A stretch of DNA of 64,000 bases. Origin: Pseudomonas parasichuanensis. Its GTDB lineage: Bacteria > Pseudomonadota > Gammaproteobacteria > Pseudomonadales > Pseudomonadaceae. Both the position numbers and the translations under genes were made by a program. Below, piece after piece: positions 15,352-23,093 of the stretch. The stretch spans positions 1 through 64,000 of the forward strand of contig NZ_BQHO01000020.1 in NCBI RefSeq assembly GCF_021601385.1, written 5' to 3'. Position 1 is the first letter of the stretch. The number at the start of each line of letters is the position of its first letter. Below the pieces are notes generated by a model. That model had not been told where the DNA came from, searched no databases, and worked only from the letters and a program-made list of their open reading frames with translations.

Positions 15352-15900
15352 ATGGCCCACAAACCCGCAAGGCTGAAACTGATCACCCTGGCCATCCTCC
15401 TGGCCCTGACCCAGCCCGCCTACGCAGACTGGCGCACCGCCCTGCCACAGGCCCACCTCACCGGCAGCGGCGATTTCAGCTGGTTCGGCCTGCGCCTGTA
15501 CAGCGCCCGCCTGTTCACTGCCGGTTCACCGCAACGCTGGGATGAACCCTTCGCCCTCGAACTGCGCTACCACCGGGCACTGTCCCGCGACACGCTGGTG
15601 GAGGCCAGCCTCGAAGAAATGCGCCGCCTGGCCGCCCAGCCCCCCAGCCCCGAAACGCTCGAACGATGGGCCCACAGCATGCGCGCCGCATTCGTCGACG
15701 TACGCCCGGGCGTGCGCATCACCGGGCTGTACCTGCCCGGCCAGGGCTGCCGCTTCTATGTCGATGGCCAACTGCGTGCCGAGGTCGCCGACCCAAGGTT
15801 CGCCCGGACGTTCTTCGCCATCTGGCTGGACCCACGCGCCCGAGACCCACAGTTGCGCCAGCGCCTGCTCGGGTTGGCCACAGAGAAACCTGGAGGCTGA
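15352..15900 (+). CDS. Chalcone-isomerase-like periplasmic protein
   Basis: A 182-aa protein with a signal peptide (residues 1-25, cleaving after QPAYA) followed by a chalcone isomerase-like domain (ADWRTALPQAHLTGSGDFSWFGLRLYSARLFT, ending FFAIWLDPRARDPQLRQRLLG). Bacterial members of this fold do not make flavonoids; they are suspected to bind fatty acids or lipids. It is first in a three-gene unit with a lipoprotein and a DUF2256 protein behind a PplR-type box, so light induction is expected. ATG at 15352 chosen because it gives a clean signal peptide. Confidence 0.85.
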   Translation: MAHKPARLKLITLAILLALTQPAYADWRTALPQAHLTGSGDFSWFGLRLYSARLFTAGSPQRWDEPFALELRYHRALSRDTLVEASLEEMRRLAAQPPSPETLERWAHSMRAAFVDVRPGVRITGLYLPGQGCRFYVDGQLRAEVADPRFARTFFAIWLDPRARDPQLRQRLLGLATEKPGG

Positions 15901-15902
15901 TC

Positions 15903-16439
15903 ATGCGTAACCTTGTGCTTGTGCTTGCCTGCCTGCTGCTCGGCAGTTGCGGCAATGTCGGCGTCGAACACTACCGCGGTCAGCAACCTGGTCTGGACCT
16001 GGTGGCATTCTTCGCCACGCCGGTAGAAGCCTGGGGCATGTTCCAGAAGCGCAGCGGCGAAGTGGTCAAGCGTTTCCACGTGCGCGTCGACAGCCGTCGT
16101 GACGGCGAGCGGCTGATCCTCGACGAGCACTTTGTCTACAGCGACGGCACGCGCCAGCAGCGCACCTGGACACTCACCCCGGACGGCCCCGGGCGCTGGC
16201 GCGGCCGGGCAGGGGACGTGATCGGCGAGGCTCGCGGCGAGGTCGCGGGCAATGCCCTGCGTTGGCAATACCGGCTGGACCTGCCGGTGGATGGCCGGCA
16301 CTGGCAGGTGGACCTGGACGACTGGATGTACCTGATGGATGAAGACACCCTCATCAACCGCTCCAGCATGCGCAAGTTCGGTGTGGAGATCGGGCAGATC
16401 ACCTTGTTCTTCCGGCGTTTGCCCCAGGGCGCTCGATGA
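15903..16439 (+). CDS. DUF3833-type lipoprotein
   Basis: A 178-aa protein with a lipobox (LACLLLGSC, acylated Cys at about residue 16). The mature part (YRGQQPGLDLVAFFATPVEAWGMFQKRSGEVVKRFHV, then DDWMYLMDEDTLINRSSMRKFGVEIGQITLFFRR) fits DUF3833. It is anchored in the envelope and its function is unknown. It starts 2 nt after the preceding stop and is translationally coupled by ATGA to the DUF2256 gene. DUF3833, DUF2878, Cfa-like and DUF1365 genes often travel together, suggesting a joint role in envelope lipid chemistry under light. Confidence 0.85.
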   Translation: MRNLVLVLACLLLGSCGNVGVEHYRGQQPGLDLVAFFATPVEAWGMFQKRSGEVVKRFHVRVDSRRDGERLILDEHFVYSDGTRQQRTWTLTPDGPGRWRGRAGDVIGEARGEVAGNALRWQYRLDLPVDGRHWQVDLDDWMYLMDEDTLINRSSMRKFGVEIGQITLFFRRLPQGAR

Positions 16440-16606
16440 AGAAGAGCCTATTGCCGAGCAAAGTCTGCGTGGCCTGTGGCCGGCCGTTCACCTGGCGCAA
16501 GCGCTGGTCGCGCTGTTGGCAGCAGGTACGCTACTGCTCCGAGCGCTGCCGGCGCTCAGCGCCACGCGGCCAGGCGCAACGCCAGCGGCAAGGCCAGCGC
16601 CCATAG
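16436..16606 (+). CDS. DUF2256 small cysteine-rich protein (56 aa)
   Basis: A small gene easily missed because of its size. The protein begins MKKSLLPSKVCVACGRPF, then TWRKRWSR and VRYCSERCRR: Cys11, Cys14, Cys34 and Cys38 make a treble-clef/zinc-ribbon pattern that matches DUF2256. Proteins of this family are often encoded beside cryptochrome/photolyase and other light-response genes, which fits this locus. Its ATG overlaps the DUF3833 stop (ATGA). The last 17 codons form a basic Gln/Arg tail and overlap the 3' end of the convergent DUF2878 gene by 51 nt. Confidence 0.85.
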   Translation: MKKSLLPSKVCVACGRPFTWRKRWSRCWQQVRYCSERCRRSAPRGQAQRQRQGQRP

Positions 16607-17044
16607 CGGCGCCAGCAGCAGGGCCGTGGCGAGTGCGCCCAGCGGCAGGCCGACGCCCGCAAGCTGCGCACCGGCCAGATAAGCCGGCGGGCCGCCGAAC
16701 ACACCCAGCAGCACCCCACGCCAGGCCGGCCGCGCAGCCCAGGCCAGGCTGTGGCGCAAGCCGCTGGCCAGCACCAGCCACAGCAGCGCCAGCCAGCCGG
16801 GCAATGGCCACTGCACAAAGCTGAACACCCCCAGTGCGCCCAGCAGGCTATCGAGCAGGCAACCGGCAAGCGTCACCCGCAACAACGCCCAGGCTTCACC
16901 CCTGCGGTCGCGGCAATAGCGCAGGTGCAACGCCAGCCCGGCAGGCACGATCAGCAACAGCCAGGGCCGCGTTGCACCGAGCACGCAGGCCCACCAGCCA
17001 GCCTGCAGCCACAGCGCATTGCCCAGCAGCCAGGCGCGGGGCAT
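16556..17044 (-). CDS. DUF2878 membrane protein
   Basis: A 162-aa very hydrophobic protein with about five to six membrane segments (LLGNALWLQAGWWACVLG, PWLLLIVPAGLALHL, LLRVTLAGCLLDSLLGALGVFSF, WLALLWLVLASGLRHSL and so on), matching DUF2878. No reaction is known. It is the last gene of the minus-strand light-response operon, beginning 2 nt after the stop of the Cfa-like gene. Its 3' end overlaps the DUF2256 gene on the other strand. The ATG at 17044 is preferred over a 39-codon extension that would overlap the Cfa gene. Confidence 0.8.
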   Translation of the reverse strand: MPRAWLLGNALWLQAGWWACVLGATRPWLLLIVPAGLALHLRYCRDRRGEAWALLRVTLAGCLLDSLLGALGVFSFVQWPLPGWLALLWLVLASGLRHSLAWAARPAWRGVLLGVFGGPPAYLAGAQLAGVGLPLGALATALLLAPLWALALPLALRLAAWR

Positions 17045-17046
17045 GG

Positions 17047-18306
17047 TCAGGCGCCCGGCAGTGGCGCCCGGCGTGCCTGGGGGGTGGCCCACAGCAACTG
17101 GGCCACACCGATCACCCGCTCCTCGAAACCGCCCTGGCAGTAGCACAGGTAGAACTCCCACAACCGCTGGAACGTATCGTCGTAGCCCATTTCACTGAGC
17201 GCCCCGCGTGACAGGCGCAGGTTGTCGTGCCAGTGGCGCAGGGTGCGGGCGTAGTCCTGGCCGAAGTCCTCCATGTGCAACAGGTTCAGCGCGGTCTGGC
17301 GGCTGGCGGTGTCGAGCAGCACGCTGAGCGAGGGCAGGGCGCCGCCGGGGAATATGTAGCGCTGGATGAAGTCCACCGAACGGCGTGCCTGGGCGTAGCG
17401 TTGGTCGCGGATGGTGATGGCCTGCAGCAGCATCAGGCCCTCGTCCTTGAGCAGCGCGGCGCACTGGCGAAAATACGTCGGCAGGTAGCGGTGGCCCACA
17501 GCCTCGATCATCTCGATCGACACCAGCTTGTCGAAGCGCCCGCGCAGGTCGCGGTAGTCCTCGCACAGCACGGTGATGCGCCGCTCCAGGCCCAGTGCCT
17601 TGACCCGCTGCAGGGTGTGGCTGTACTGCGCCTGGGACAACGTAGTGGTGGTGACCCGGCAGCCATGATGGGTGGCGGCGTGGATCGCCAGGCTGCCCCA
17701 GCCGCTGCCGATTTCCAGCAAATGATCGTGGGGCTTGAGTTCGAGCTTCTGGCAGATGCGTTCGAGCTTGTTCAGTTGCGCCTGTTCCAGGCTTTGCTCG
17801 GGGCTGTCGAACTGCGCCGCCGAATACATCATGGTCGGGTCGAGCAGGCGTTCGAACAGGGCATTGCCCAGGTCGTAGTGGGCCAGGATATTGCGCCGCG
17901 CGCCGCGCCGGCTGTTGCGGTTGAACGCGTGCAGCAGGCGCAGGGCCGGGCGGCCGAAGCGTGCCAGGCCGCGCTCCATGGCATCCAGCACATCCAGGTT
18001 GGCGACGAACAGGCGGGTCACCGCCGCCAGGTCCGGGCTGCGCCAGTAGCCATGGATATAGGCTTCGCCGGCGCCGATCGAACCATTGCCGGCGACCATG
18101 CCCCAGGCGGCCTCGTCGAGGATCTCGACTTCGGCGGACAACGCGCTGCCGGCTTCGCCGAATGTCCATTGCTGGTCATTACAGATCAGCCGCAATTGCC
18201 CCCGGCTGACCCGGCGCAGCTGGGCCAGCACGGCATTCCTGACCAGGCCACCAAGCAGCGGTGTCAGGCCCGCCGATTTGCTAACGCTCAACGTGGGTTC
18301 GGGCAT
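17047..18306 (-). CDS. Cfa-like SAM-dependent fatty acyl methyltransferase
   Basis: A 419-aa cyclopropane-fatty-acid-synthase family enzyme. Visible are the SAM-binding LLEIGSGWGSLAIHAA, the lipid-binding region HYDLGNALFERLLDPTMMYSAAQF, and VSIEMIEAVGHRYLPTYF and FIQRYIFPGGALPS. Such enzymes methylate or cyclopropanate unsaturated acyl chains of membrane phospholipids. In P. putida KT2440 a light-induced gene called ufaM (furan-fatty-acid related) has been reported; this may be its orthologue, but I cannot confirm that. It overlaps the DUF1365 gene by 26 nt and belongs to the PplR-box operon. Confidence 0.9.
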   Translation of the reverse strand: MPEPTLSVSKSAGLTPLLGGLVRNAVLAQLRRVSRGQLRLICNDQQWTFGEAGSALSAEVEILDEAAWGMVAGNGSIGAGEAYIHGYWRSPDLAAVTRLFVANLDVLDAMERGLARFGRPALRLLHAFNRNSRRGARRNILAHYDLGNALFERLLDPTMMYSAAQFDSPEQSLEQAQLNKLERICQKLELKPHDHLLEIGSGWGSLAIHAATHHGCRVTTTTLSQAQYSHTLQRVKALGLERRITVLCEDYRDLRGRFDKLVSIEMIEAVGHRYLPTYFRQCAALLKDEGLMLLQAITIRDQRYAQARRSVDFIQRYIFPGGALPSLSVLLDTASRQTALNLLHMEDFGQDYARTLRHWHDNLRLSRGALSEMGYDDTFQRLWEFYLCYCQGGFEERVIGVAQLLWATPQARRAPLPGA

Positions 18307-19093
18307 GCTTGGGCTCCTCGCGGGTGGTTTGGCCGAGGCGCAGGTTGCCTTGGCTTGCGCGGTGGTCGTGAATGGGCGTGCGCTTGAACAGCAGGCGCAG
18401 GGCTTGCCAGTAGATGGCCGACAGCGTGCGCAGGCTCATCCACGGGAAGGCCAGCAGGTGCTGGTGCAAGGTGGTGCGGTTGAGCACCCGGCGCTCCAGG
18501 ACCAGGTCGGCGGCGAACACCGGCTGTCCTTCGCGGCGGTTTTCCATGTGGATGCGCACCCGCTGGGCATCGAGGAAAAAGCGCAGGCGGTACTCCATGT
18601 CCAGCGGCATGAACGGTGACACATGGAAGGCCTTGGCCACGCAGAACTGCCGGGGCAGGCCAGGCTGCACCGGCAGCACGTAGTGAAAGCGCTCGCGCCA
18701 GGGGGTGTTGCGCACCTCCAGCAGGATCGCTGCGAGCTGGCCGTCGCGGTCATGGCAGAAGTAGAAGCTCACCGGGTTGAACGACAGCCCCCAGCAGCGT
18801 GGCTGGGTGAGCAGGTGCACGGCGCCCTCGGGTGCCTGCCCGGTGGCCTGGCCGACCAGCTGGCGGGCGGCCTGGGCCAGCGGCATGCCGCCGCCGGTCA
18901 GGGCCGGCAGGTAGTCGCTTTCACGCCAGCACAGCGGGGCCAGGCGCGAGCGCCCGAGCCAGCGCGACAGGCCGAGCAGCCAGGGCTGTTCGGCCAGGTC
19001 CAGGTAAAACATGCCGATTCGGTAGCGGAAGGCATGCGGGCGTGGGGTCAGGCGCTTGTGACTGACCCAGCCGTTGCACAGGCTGCTGTTCAC
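18281..19093 (-). CDS. DUF1365 family protein
   Basis: A 270-aa DUF1365 protein (HKRLTPRPHAFRYRIGMFYLDLAEQ at the N-terminus, WGLSFNPVSFYFCHDRDGQLAAILLEVRNTPWRERFHYVLP in the middle). The family has no assigned reaction but is almost always found with an FAD amine-oxidase-like protein and a Cfa-like methyltransferase, as here, pointing to a shared lipid-modification pathway. The start is GTG at 19093, overlapping the stop of the upstream flavoprotein as GTGA. Confidence 0.9.
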   Translation of the reverse strand: MNSSLCNGWVSHKRLTPRPHAFRYRIGMFYLDLAEQPWLLGLSRWLGRSRLAPLCWRESDYLPALTGGGMPLAQAARQLVGQATGQAPEGAVHLLTQPRCWGLSFNPVSFYFCHDRDGQLAAILLEVRNTPWRERFHYVLPVQPGLPRQFCVAKAFHVSPFMPLDMEYRLRFFLDAQRVRIHMENRREGQPVFAADLVLERRVLNRTTLHQHLLAFPWMSLRTLSAIYWQALRLLFKRTPIHDHRASQGNLRLGQTTREEPKHARTHVER

Positions 19094-20337
19094 AGGCGTT
19101 CTCCAAAGTGCTCGGCCACTTGCAGTGCGCTGACCACGCCGTCCTCGTGGAAGCCGTTGGCCCAGTAGGCACCGCAGTAATAGCTGTGCTGGCGCCCCTG
19201 CAATTCGCCTTGCCGGGCCTGGGCGGCCAGCGCCGCCAGGCTGTATTGGGGGTGGGCGTATTCGAAGCGGGCGAGGACTTGCGCCGGGTCGACCAGGGCG
19301 GTCTGGTTCAGGCTCACGCAGAAGGTCACCGGCGCCTCGATGCCCTGCAGGATGTTCATGTCGTAGGTCAGCGCGGCGGGGGCCTGTTCGCTGCCACCCA
19401 GGCGGTAGTTCCAGCTGGCCCAGGCCTTGCGCCGCCGTGGCAGCAGGCGGGTGTCGGTGTGCAGCAGCACATCGTTGCTGGCGTAGCGGATGGCGCCGAG
19501 CACCGCGCGCTCATCGGCGCTGGGGGCCTCCAGCAAGGCCAGGGCCTGGTTGCTGTGGCAGGCGAACACCACGCTGTCGAAGCGTTCGGTACCGGCCATG
19601 CTGATTACAGTCACACCGCCGTCGTCACGGCTGACTCGCCTGACCGCGCAGTTCAGGCGAATACGCTCGGCAAACGGCCGGCACAAGGGTGCCAGGTAAC
19701 TGCGCGAGCCGCCCTCGATCACCCGCCATTGCGGGCGGTGGTTGACCGACAGCAAGCCGTGGTTGCGGCAAAAGCGCACGAAAAACTGCAGCGGGAAGCC
19801 CAGCATGTCGCTGCGCGACATCGACCAGATCGCCGACCCCATGGGCACGATGTAGTGGTCGATGAAACGCTGGCCGTAGCGCTGTGTGCGCAGGTAGTCG
19901 CCAAGGGTGGTGGTGGCTTCGATGCGCTGGTTGTCCAGGTCGGCGAGGGCCTGGCGGTTGAAGCGCAGGATGTCCTGCAGCATGCCCCAGAAACCCGGCG
20001 ACAGCAGGTTGCGTCGTTGGGCGAACAGGCTGTCGAGGGTATGGCCGTTGTACTCGAAGCCCGTGACCGGGTCGTGCACCGAAAAGCTCATCTGCGTGGG
20101 CCGCGAAGCCACCCCCAGGTAGCCCAGCAGGCGGATGAAGTTGGGGTAGGTCCAGTCGTTGAATACGATGAACCCGGTGTCCACGGCAAAGTGCTGGCCG
20201 CGCCACTGCACATCGACCGTGTGGGTGTGGCCGCCGATACGGTCGGCGGCCTCGAACAAGGTGATTTCGTGCTGGCGCGACAGCAGGTGGGCGCAGGTCA
20301 GGCCGGCGATGCCGCTGCCGATAAGGGCGATACGCAT
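19090..20337 (-). CDS. FAD-dependent amine-oxidase-like protein (lipid cluster)
   Basis: A 415-aa flavoprotein with the N-terminal FAD motif MRIALIGSGIAGLTCAHLLSRQ and FEAADRIGGHTHTV, typical of the amine oxidase/phytoene desaturase clan. Although named NAD(P)-binding or amine oxidase in such clusters, its company (Cfa-like methyltransferase, DUF1365) suggests desaturation or oxidation of an acyl chain. It begins 6 nt after the SDR stop and couples to DUF1365 through GTGA. Confidence 0.9.
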   Translation of the reverse strand: MRIALIGSGIAGLTCAHLLSRQHEITLFEAADRIGGHTHTVDVQWRGQHFAVDTGFIVFNDWTYPNFIRLLGYLGVASRPTQMSFSVHDPVTGFEYNGHTLDSLFAQRRNLLSPGFWGMLQDILRFNRQALADLDNQRIEATTTLGDYLRTQRYGQRFIDHYIVPMGSAIWSMSRSDMLGFPLQFFVRFCRNHGLLSVNHRPQWRVIEGGSRSYLAPLCRPFAERIRLNCAVRRVSRDDGGVTVISMAGTERFDSVVFACHSNQALALLEAPSADERAVLGAIRYASNDVLLHTDTRLLPRRRKAWASWNYRLGGSEQAPAALTYDMNILQGIEAPVTFCVSLNQTALVDPAQVLARFEYAHPQYSLAALAAQARQGELQGRQHSYYCGAYWANGFHEDGVVSALQVAEHFGERL

Positions 20338-20343
20338 GCTTGG

Positions 20344-21096
20344 CTACCCCTGATCCGGACGGGCCATGCGCTGGCCCAGCTTCAGGCGCCAATGCACCGG
20401 CAACGCGCCCAGCAGGCGCAGCACGCAGGTGAACAGGCCGGGGAAGTTGATCTCCAGTGGCCGCTGCGCCAAGCGTGCGGCGATGTGCCCGGCGGCGCGC
20501 TCGGCGCTCCACATCTGCGGCATGGCGAAATCGTTGCGCCGGGTCAGCGGGGTATCGACGAAGCCGGGGCTGACCAGGGTGACATCGATGCCCTCGTTGA
20601 TCAGGTCGATGCGCAGCGACTCGACCAGGTAGCGCACCGCGGCCTTGGACGCGCCGTAGGCGCCGGCCCGTGGCAGGGCCAGCCAGCTCACCGAGCTGCC
20701 CAGCACCACCAGATGCGGGCGCTGGCCCCGCCGCAGCAGGGGCAGCGCGGCCTGGATGCAGTGGCACAGGCCCAGCAGGTTGGTGCGCATTACCCGTTCG
20801 ACCAAGGCCGGGTCGAAGTGGCCGGGCTCCAGGTACTCGCAGGTGCCAGCGTTGAGAATCACCAGGTCGAGGGCGCCCCAGTGCTGCTCGATATCCGCAG
20901 CGATCTGCGCCACCTGCGGCGCCTCGCTGATATCGCCCACGGCCAGCAGCGTTTGGCCTGCAAAGCGCTCGGCCAGCGGCTGCAGGCTTTGCGCCTGGCG
21001 GGCACCCAGCGCGACCTGATGGCCTTGTTCCAGCAAGCGCAGCGCCAGGGCGGCGCCGATGCCGCTGCTGGCGCCGGTCAACCAGCAGCGGCTCAT
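20344..21096 (-). CDS. Short-chain dehydrogenase/reductase
   Basis: A 250-aa SDR. The cofactor motif TGASSGIG is at residues 7-14, NAG at about 87 and the active-site YGASK with upstream Ser are visible (GSSVSWLALPRAGAYGASK). It would reduce a carbonyl or oxidise an alcohol with NAD(P)(H). It overlaps the NTF2-like gene by 4 nt and is second in the light-response operon. Its substrate is probably lipid-derived by context, an inference. Confidence 0.92.
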   Translation of the reverse strand: MSRCWLTGASSGIGAALALRLLEQGHQVALGARQAQSLQPLAERFAGQTLLAVGDISEAPQVAQIAADIEQHWGALDLVILNAGTCEYLEPGHFDPALVERVMRTNLLGLCHCIQAALPLLRRGQRPHLVVLGSSVSWLALPRAGAYGASKAAVRYLVESLRIDLINEGIDVTLVSPGFVDTPLTRRNDFAMPQMWSAERAAGHIAARLAQRPLEINFPGLFTCVLRLLGALPVHWRLKLGQRMARPDQG

Positions 21097-21515
21097 GCCA
21101 GCCGGCCCTTGAGCCAGCCGATCAGCCCACCGACCACGGGCACATGCTCGTAGAGCAATGCGCCGGCATCGAAATAATCCTGGTGAAAGTCGACCCGCTC
21201 GCGCCAGCGCAGGTGGCTGCAGCCGTCAAGGCTGATCGGCTGCCCGCCGGCCAGGCGCGGGTGGCGAAAGTGCAGGGTCCAGCGCAGGTAGCCGAGGCCC
21301 GGCCGGACTTCGTCGGCGCCGTGGAAGTCGTAGCGGATGCCCTGCACGTTGGCGTACAGCGTGGCGAAGTAGGCGCGCAGGGCGGGCAGGCCGTCTATCT
21401 GGTGCAATGGGTCGCGGAAGGTCACCGCTTCGCTGTACAGCGCGTCGAGGCGCTGGAGGTTATCGGCATCGAGGCTGGCAAAGCGTTCGGCGAAGGTTTG
21501 CAGGTAGTCGGACAT
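21093..21515 (-). CDS. NTF2/SnoaL-like protein, first gene of light operon
   Basis: A 140-aa protein with the SnoaL/NTF2 pattern: an N-terminal helix (FAERFASLDADNLQRLDALYSEAVTFRDPLHQIDG) and a cone-like sheet with HFRHPRLAGGQPISLDGCSHLRW. Members are small binding proteins, isomerases or hydrolases; no catalytic set can be named here. It is the promoter-proximal gene of the minus-strand unit and its ATG is 20 nt from the nearest PplR-type box. Confidence 0.82.
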   Translation of the reverse strand: MSDYLQTFAERFASLDADNLQRLDALYSEAVTFRDPLHQIDGLPALRAYFATLYANVQGIRYDFHGADEVRPGLGYLRWTLHFRHPRLAGGQPISLDGCSHLRWRERVDFHQDYFDAGALLYEHVPVVGGLIGWLKGRLA

Positions 21516-21534
21516 GCACGGCTCCAGGCAATCC

Positions 21535-21558
21535 TGTACAAGGCAAATTCTTTGTACA
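21535..21558 (-). promoter_or_regulatory. PplR-type box 1 upstream of the NTF2-SDR-Cfa operon
   Basis: TGTACA (21535-21540), 12 nt, TGTACA (21553-21558): exact fit to the PplR direct-repeat consensus. TGTACA is its own complement, so the box can work for either strand. A -10-like TATACC lies just upstream on the minus strand. Confidence 0.82.
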
Positions 21559-21585
21559 GGTATACTTGAAGCCTATGTCCAAAAC

Positions 21586-21609
21586 TGTACAAGTCAATAA
21601 TCATGTACA
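21586..21609 (-). promoter_or_regulatory. PplR-type box 2 upstream of the NTF2-SDR-Cfa operon
   Basis: TGTACA (21586-21591), 12 nt, TGTACA (21604-21609). It is a second exact box 27 nt upstream of box 1, and ends 13 nt before the 3' end of the LOV gene. Two tandem boxes suggest cooperative binding at this promoter. Confidence 0.82.
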
Positions 21610-21622
21610 GTTTTTATTGGTC

Positions 21623-22069
21623 TCAATCGTTGGCTTCAGCCAGCAGCTGCCGCAGTCGTGCGACTTCAGCTTCCAGGTCGCGGACCTTCTGCTCGGCGCA
21701 AACCTGTGCACTGACGTCGCGCTGAATACCGATGAAGTAGGTCAGCTGGTCAGCCTCGTTGTGCACCGGGGTGATCGACAGCTCGTTCCAGAACAGGCTG
21801 CCGTCCTTGCGGTAGTTGCGCAGCACTTCGCGGCAAGGGCGGCCGTCGCGGATGGCCTTGCGGATAGCGGCAAGCCCCGGCTGGTCATGGTCCTGGCCCT
21901 GCAGGAAGCGGCAGTCCTGGTAGAGAATGTCGTCGACGGCATAGCCGGTCAGGCGTTCGAACGCCGGGTTGGCGTAGATCAGGATGCTGTCGTTGCCTTC
22001 CTGTTCGGCGACGACGATGCCGTCGTTGGAGGTCTCGACCATCAGTTGCATAAGCTTTGCGTCGATCAT
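21623..22069 (-). CDS. Short LOV blue-light photoreceptor (PpSB2-LOV type)
   Basis: A 148-aa protein made of one PAS/LOV domain with short flanking helices. The photoactive segment DCRFLQGQDHDQPG carries the adduct-forming Cys53, and NYRKDGSLFWNELSITP and YFIGIQRDVSAQV supply the other flavin contacts. It ends in a coiled-coil Jalpha helix (KVRDLEAEVARLRQLL), as in the short LOV proteins PpSB1- and PpSB2-LOV of P. putida, which have no output domain of their own. It is divergent from the MerR regulator and its product is expected to act with it. I chose the ATG at 22069 because it matches the MI(D/N)AKL start of that family. Confidence 0.93.
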   Translation of the reverse strand: MIDAKLMQLMVETSNDGIVVAEQEGNDSILIYANPAFERLTGYAVDDILYQDCRFLQGQDHDQPGLAAIRKAIRDGRPCREVLRNYRKDGSLFWNELSITPVHNEADQLTYFIGIQRDVSAQVCAEQKVRDLEAEVARLRQLLAEAND

Positions 22070-22189
22070 TGTGAACCTCGGGTAATGGTGGCGTGCGCGA
22101 TGGCCGCCATGATGACGCACGAACGCTCGGCGAAAAAGGCGGGGATGGGTTTAGAATGGCGCCCCGGCCCCTTGATCCCGACCTGCCCG

Positions 22190-23089
22190 ATGACCGAAGC
22201 GACTCCCTCCGATTTGCTGCCCATGCGCGATGTGGTCAGCCTGACTGGCATCAACCCGGTAACCCTGCGCGCCTGGGAGCGTCGCCACGGGCTGATCAGC
22301 CCGCAGCGCACCGAAGGCGGCCATCGCTTGTACACGCCCGAGGATGTGCAGCGCATCCGCGACATCCTGCACTGGACCGGTAGCGGCCTGCCGATCAGCA
22401 AGGTCGGCGAATTGCTCGCCCGCCAGCATGAGCAGGGCGCCCGGGCGGTGGAGCAGGGCAGCGATGCCTTCGACGACTGGCGCGCTGCGGTGTTGCGCGC
22501 GACCCAGGCATTCGACGCTCAGGCGCTCGAAGCGCTGCATGGCCACGTGTTCACGCTGTTTCCCAAAACCATCGCGCTGCGCGAAGTGCTGATGCCGGTT
22601 TGGCGCCAACTGGCGGCTGGCACGGCGTTCGGCCAGCGCAGCCAGTGGCTATTCCTCGACTCATTCCTGCGCGCCCGGCTGTTGCTGCGTCTGCAACTGA
22701 ACCAGGCTGCCGCGCCCCGCGTGCTGCTGAGCGCAGCCGGTGGCGTCAGCGAGTTGGAATTGTTGTGCAGCGGCCTGTTGCTGGGTGGCGAACAGCAGCG
22801 TATCGAGGTGCTCGGCAATGCCCAGCCGCTGGACGAGCTGCCGCTGCTGTGCGCGGCCATGCGCCCGGCGGCACTGGTGATCAGGGTGCAAGGCCCTGTC
22901 AGCCCAGCGTTGGCCGCGCGGTTGCGAACCCTGCAGCTGGAAATCGCCTGCCCGTTGGCGCTGCTGGGCGACGGCCTGGCCGAGTTTGCGACGCTGTTGC
23001 AGGGTATCCCGCTGGCGCTGCTGGAGGGGCAGGGCGCTGAAGCCGCGCCCAAGCTTGCCGCCTTGCTCAGGGGCACACTGGAGTTGTGA
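22190..23089 (+). CDS. pplR2: MerR-family class II LitR/PplR light-response regulator
   Basis: A 299-aa protein with an N-terminal MerR helix-turn-helix (LLPMRDVVSLTGINPVTLRAWERRHGLISPQRTEGGHRLYTPEDVQRI) followed by a helical bundle and a C-terminal Rossmann-like domain where CarH/LitR proteins hold B12. The B12-binding DxHxxG signature is not present, as expected for class II LitR (PplR) proteins, which depend on a partner LOV photoreceptor. The divergent short LOV gene and three PplR-type boxes in the locus support the assignment. The symbol follows the P. putida regulator adjacent to PpSB2-LOV; the numbering is by synteny only. Confidence 0.85.
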   Translation: MTEATPSDLLPMRDVVSLTGINPVTLRAWERRHGLISPQRTEGGHRLYTPEDVQRIRDILHWTGSGLPISKVGELLARQHEQGARAVEQGSDAFDDWRAAVLRATQAFDAQALEALHGHVFTLFPKTIALREVLMPVWRQLAAGTAFGQRSQWLFLDSFLRARLLLRLQLNQAAAPRVLLSAAGGVSELELLCSGLLLGGEQQRIEVLGNAQPLDELPLLCAAMRPAALVIRVQGPVSPALAARLRTLQLEIACPLALLGDGLAEFATLLQGIPLALLEGQGAEAAPKLAALLRGTLEL

Positions 23090-23093
23090 AGGT

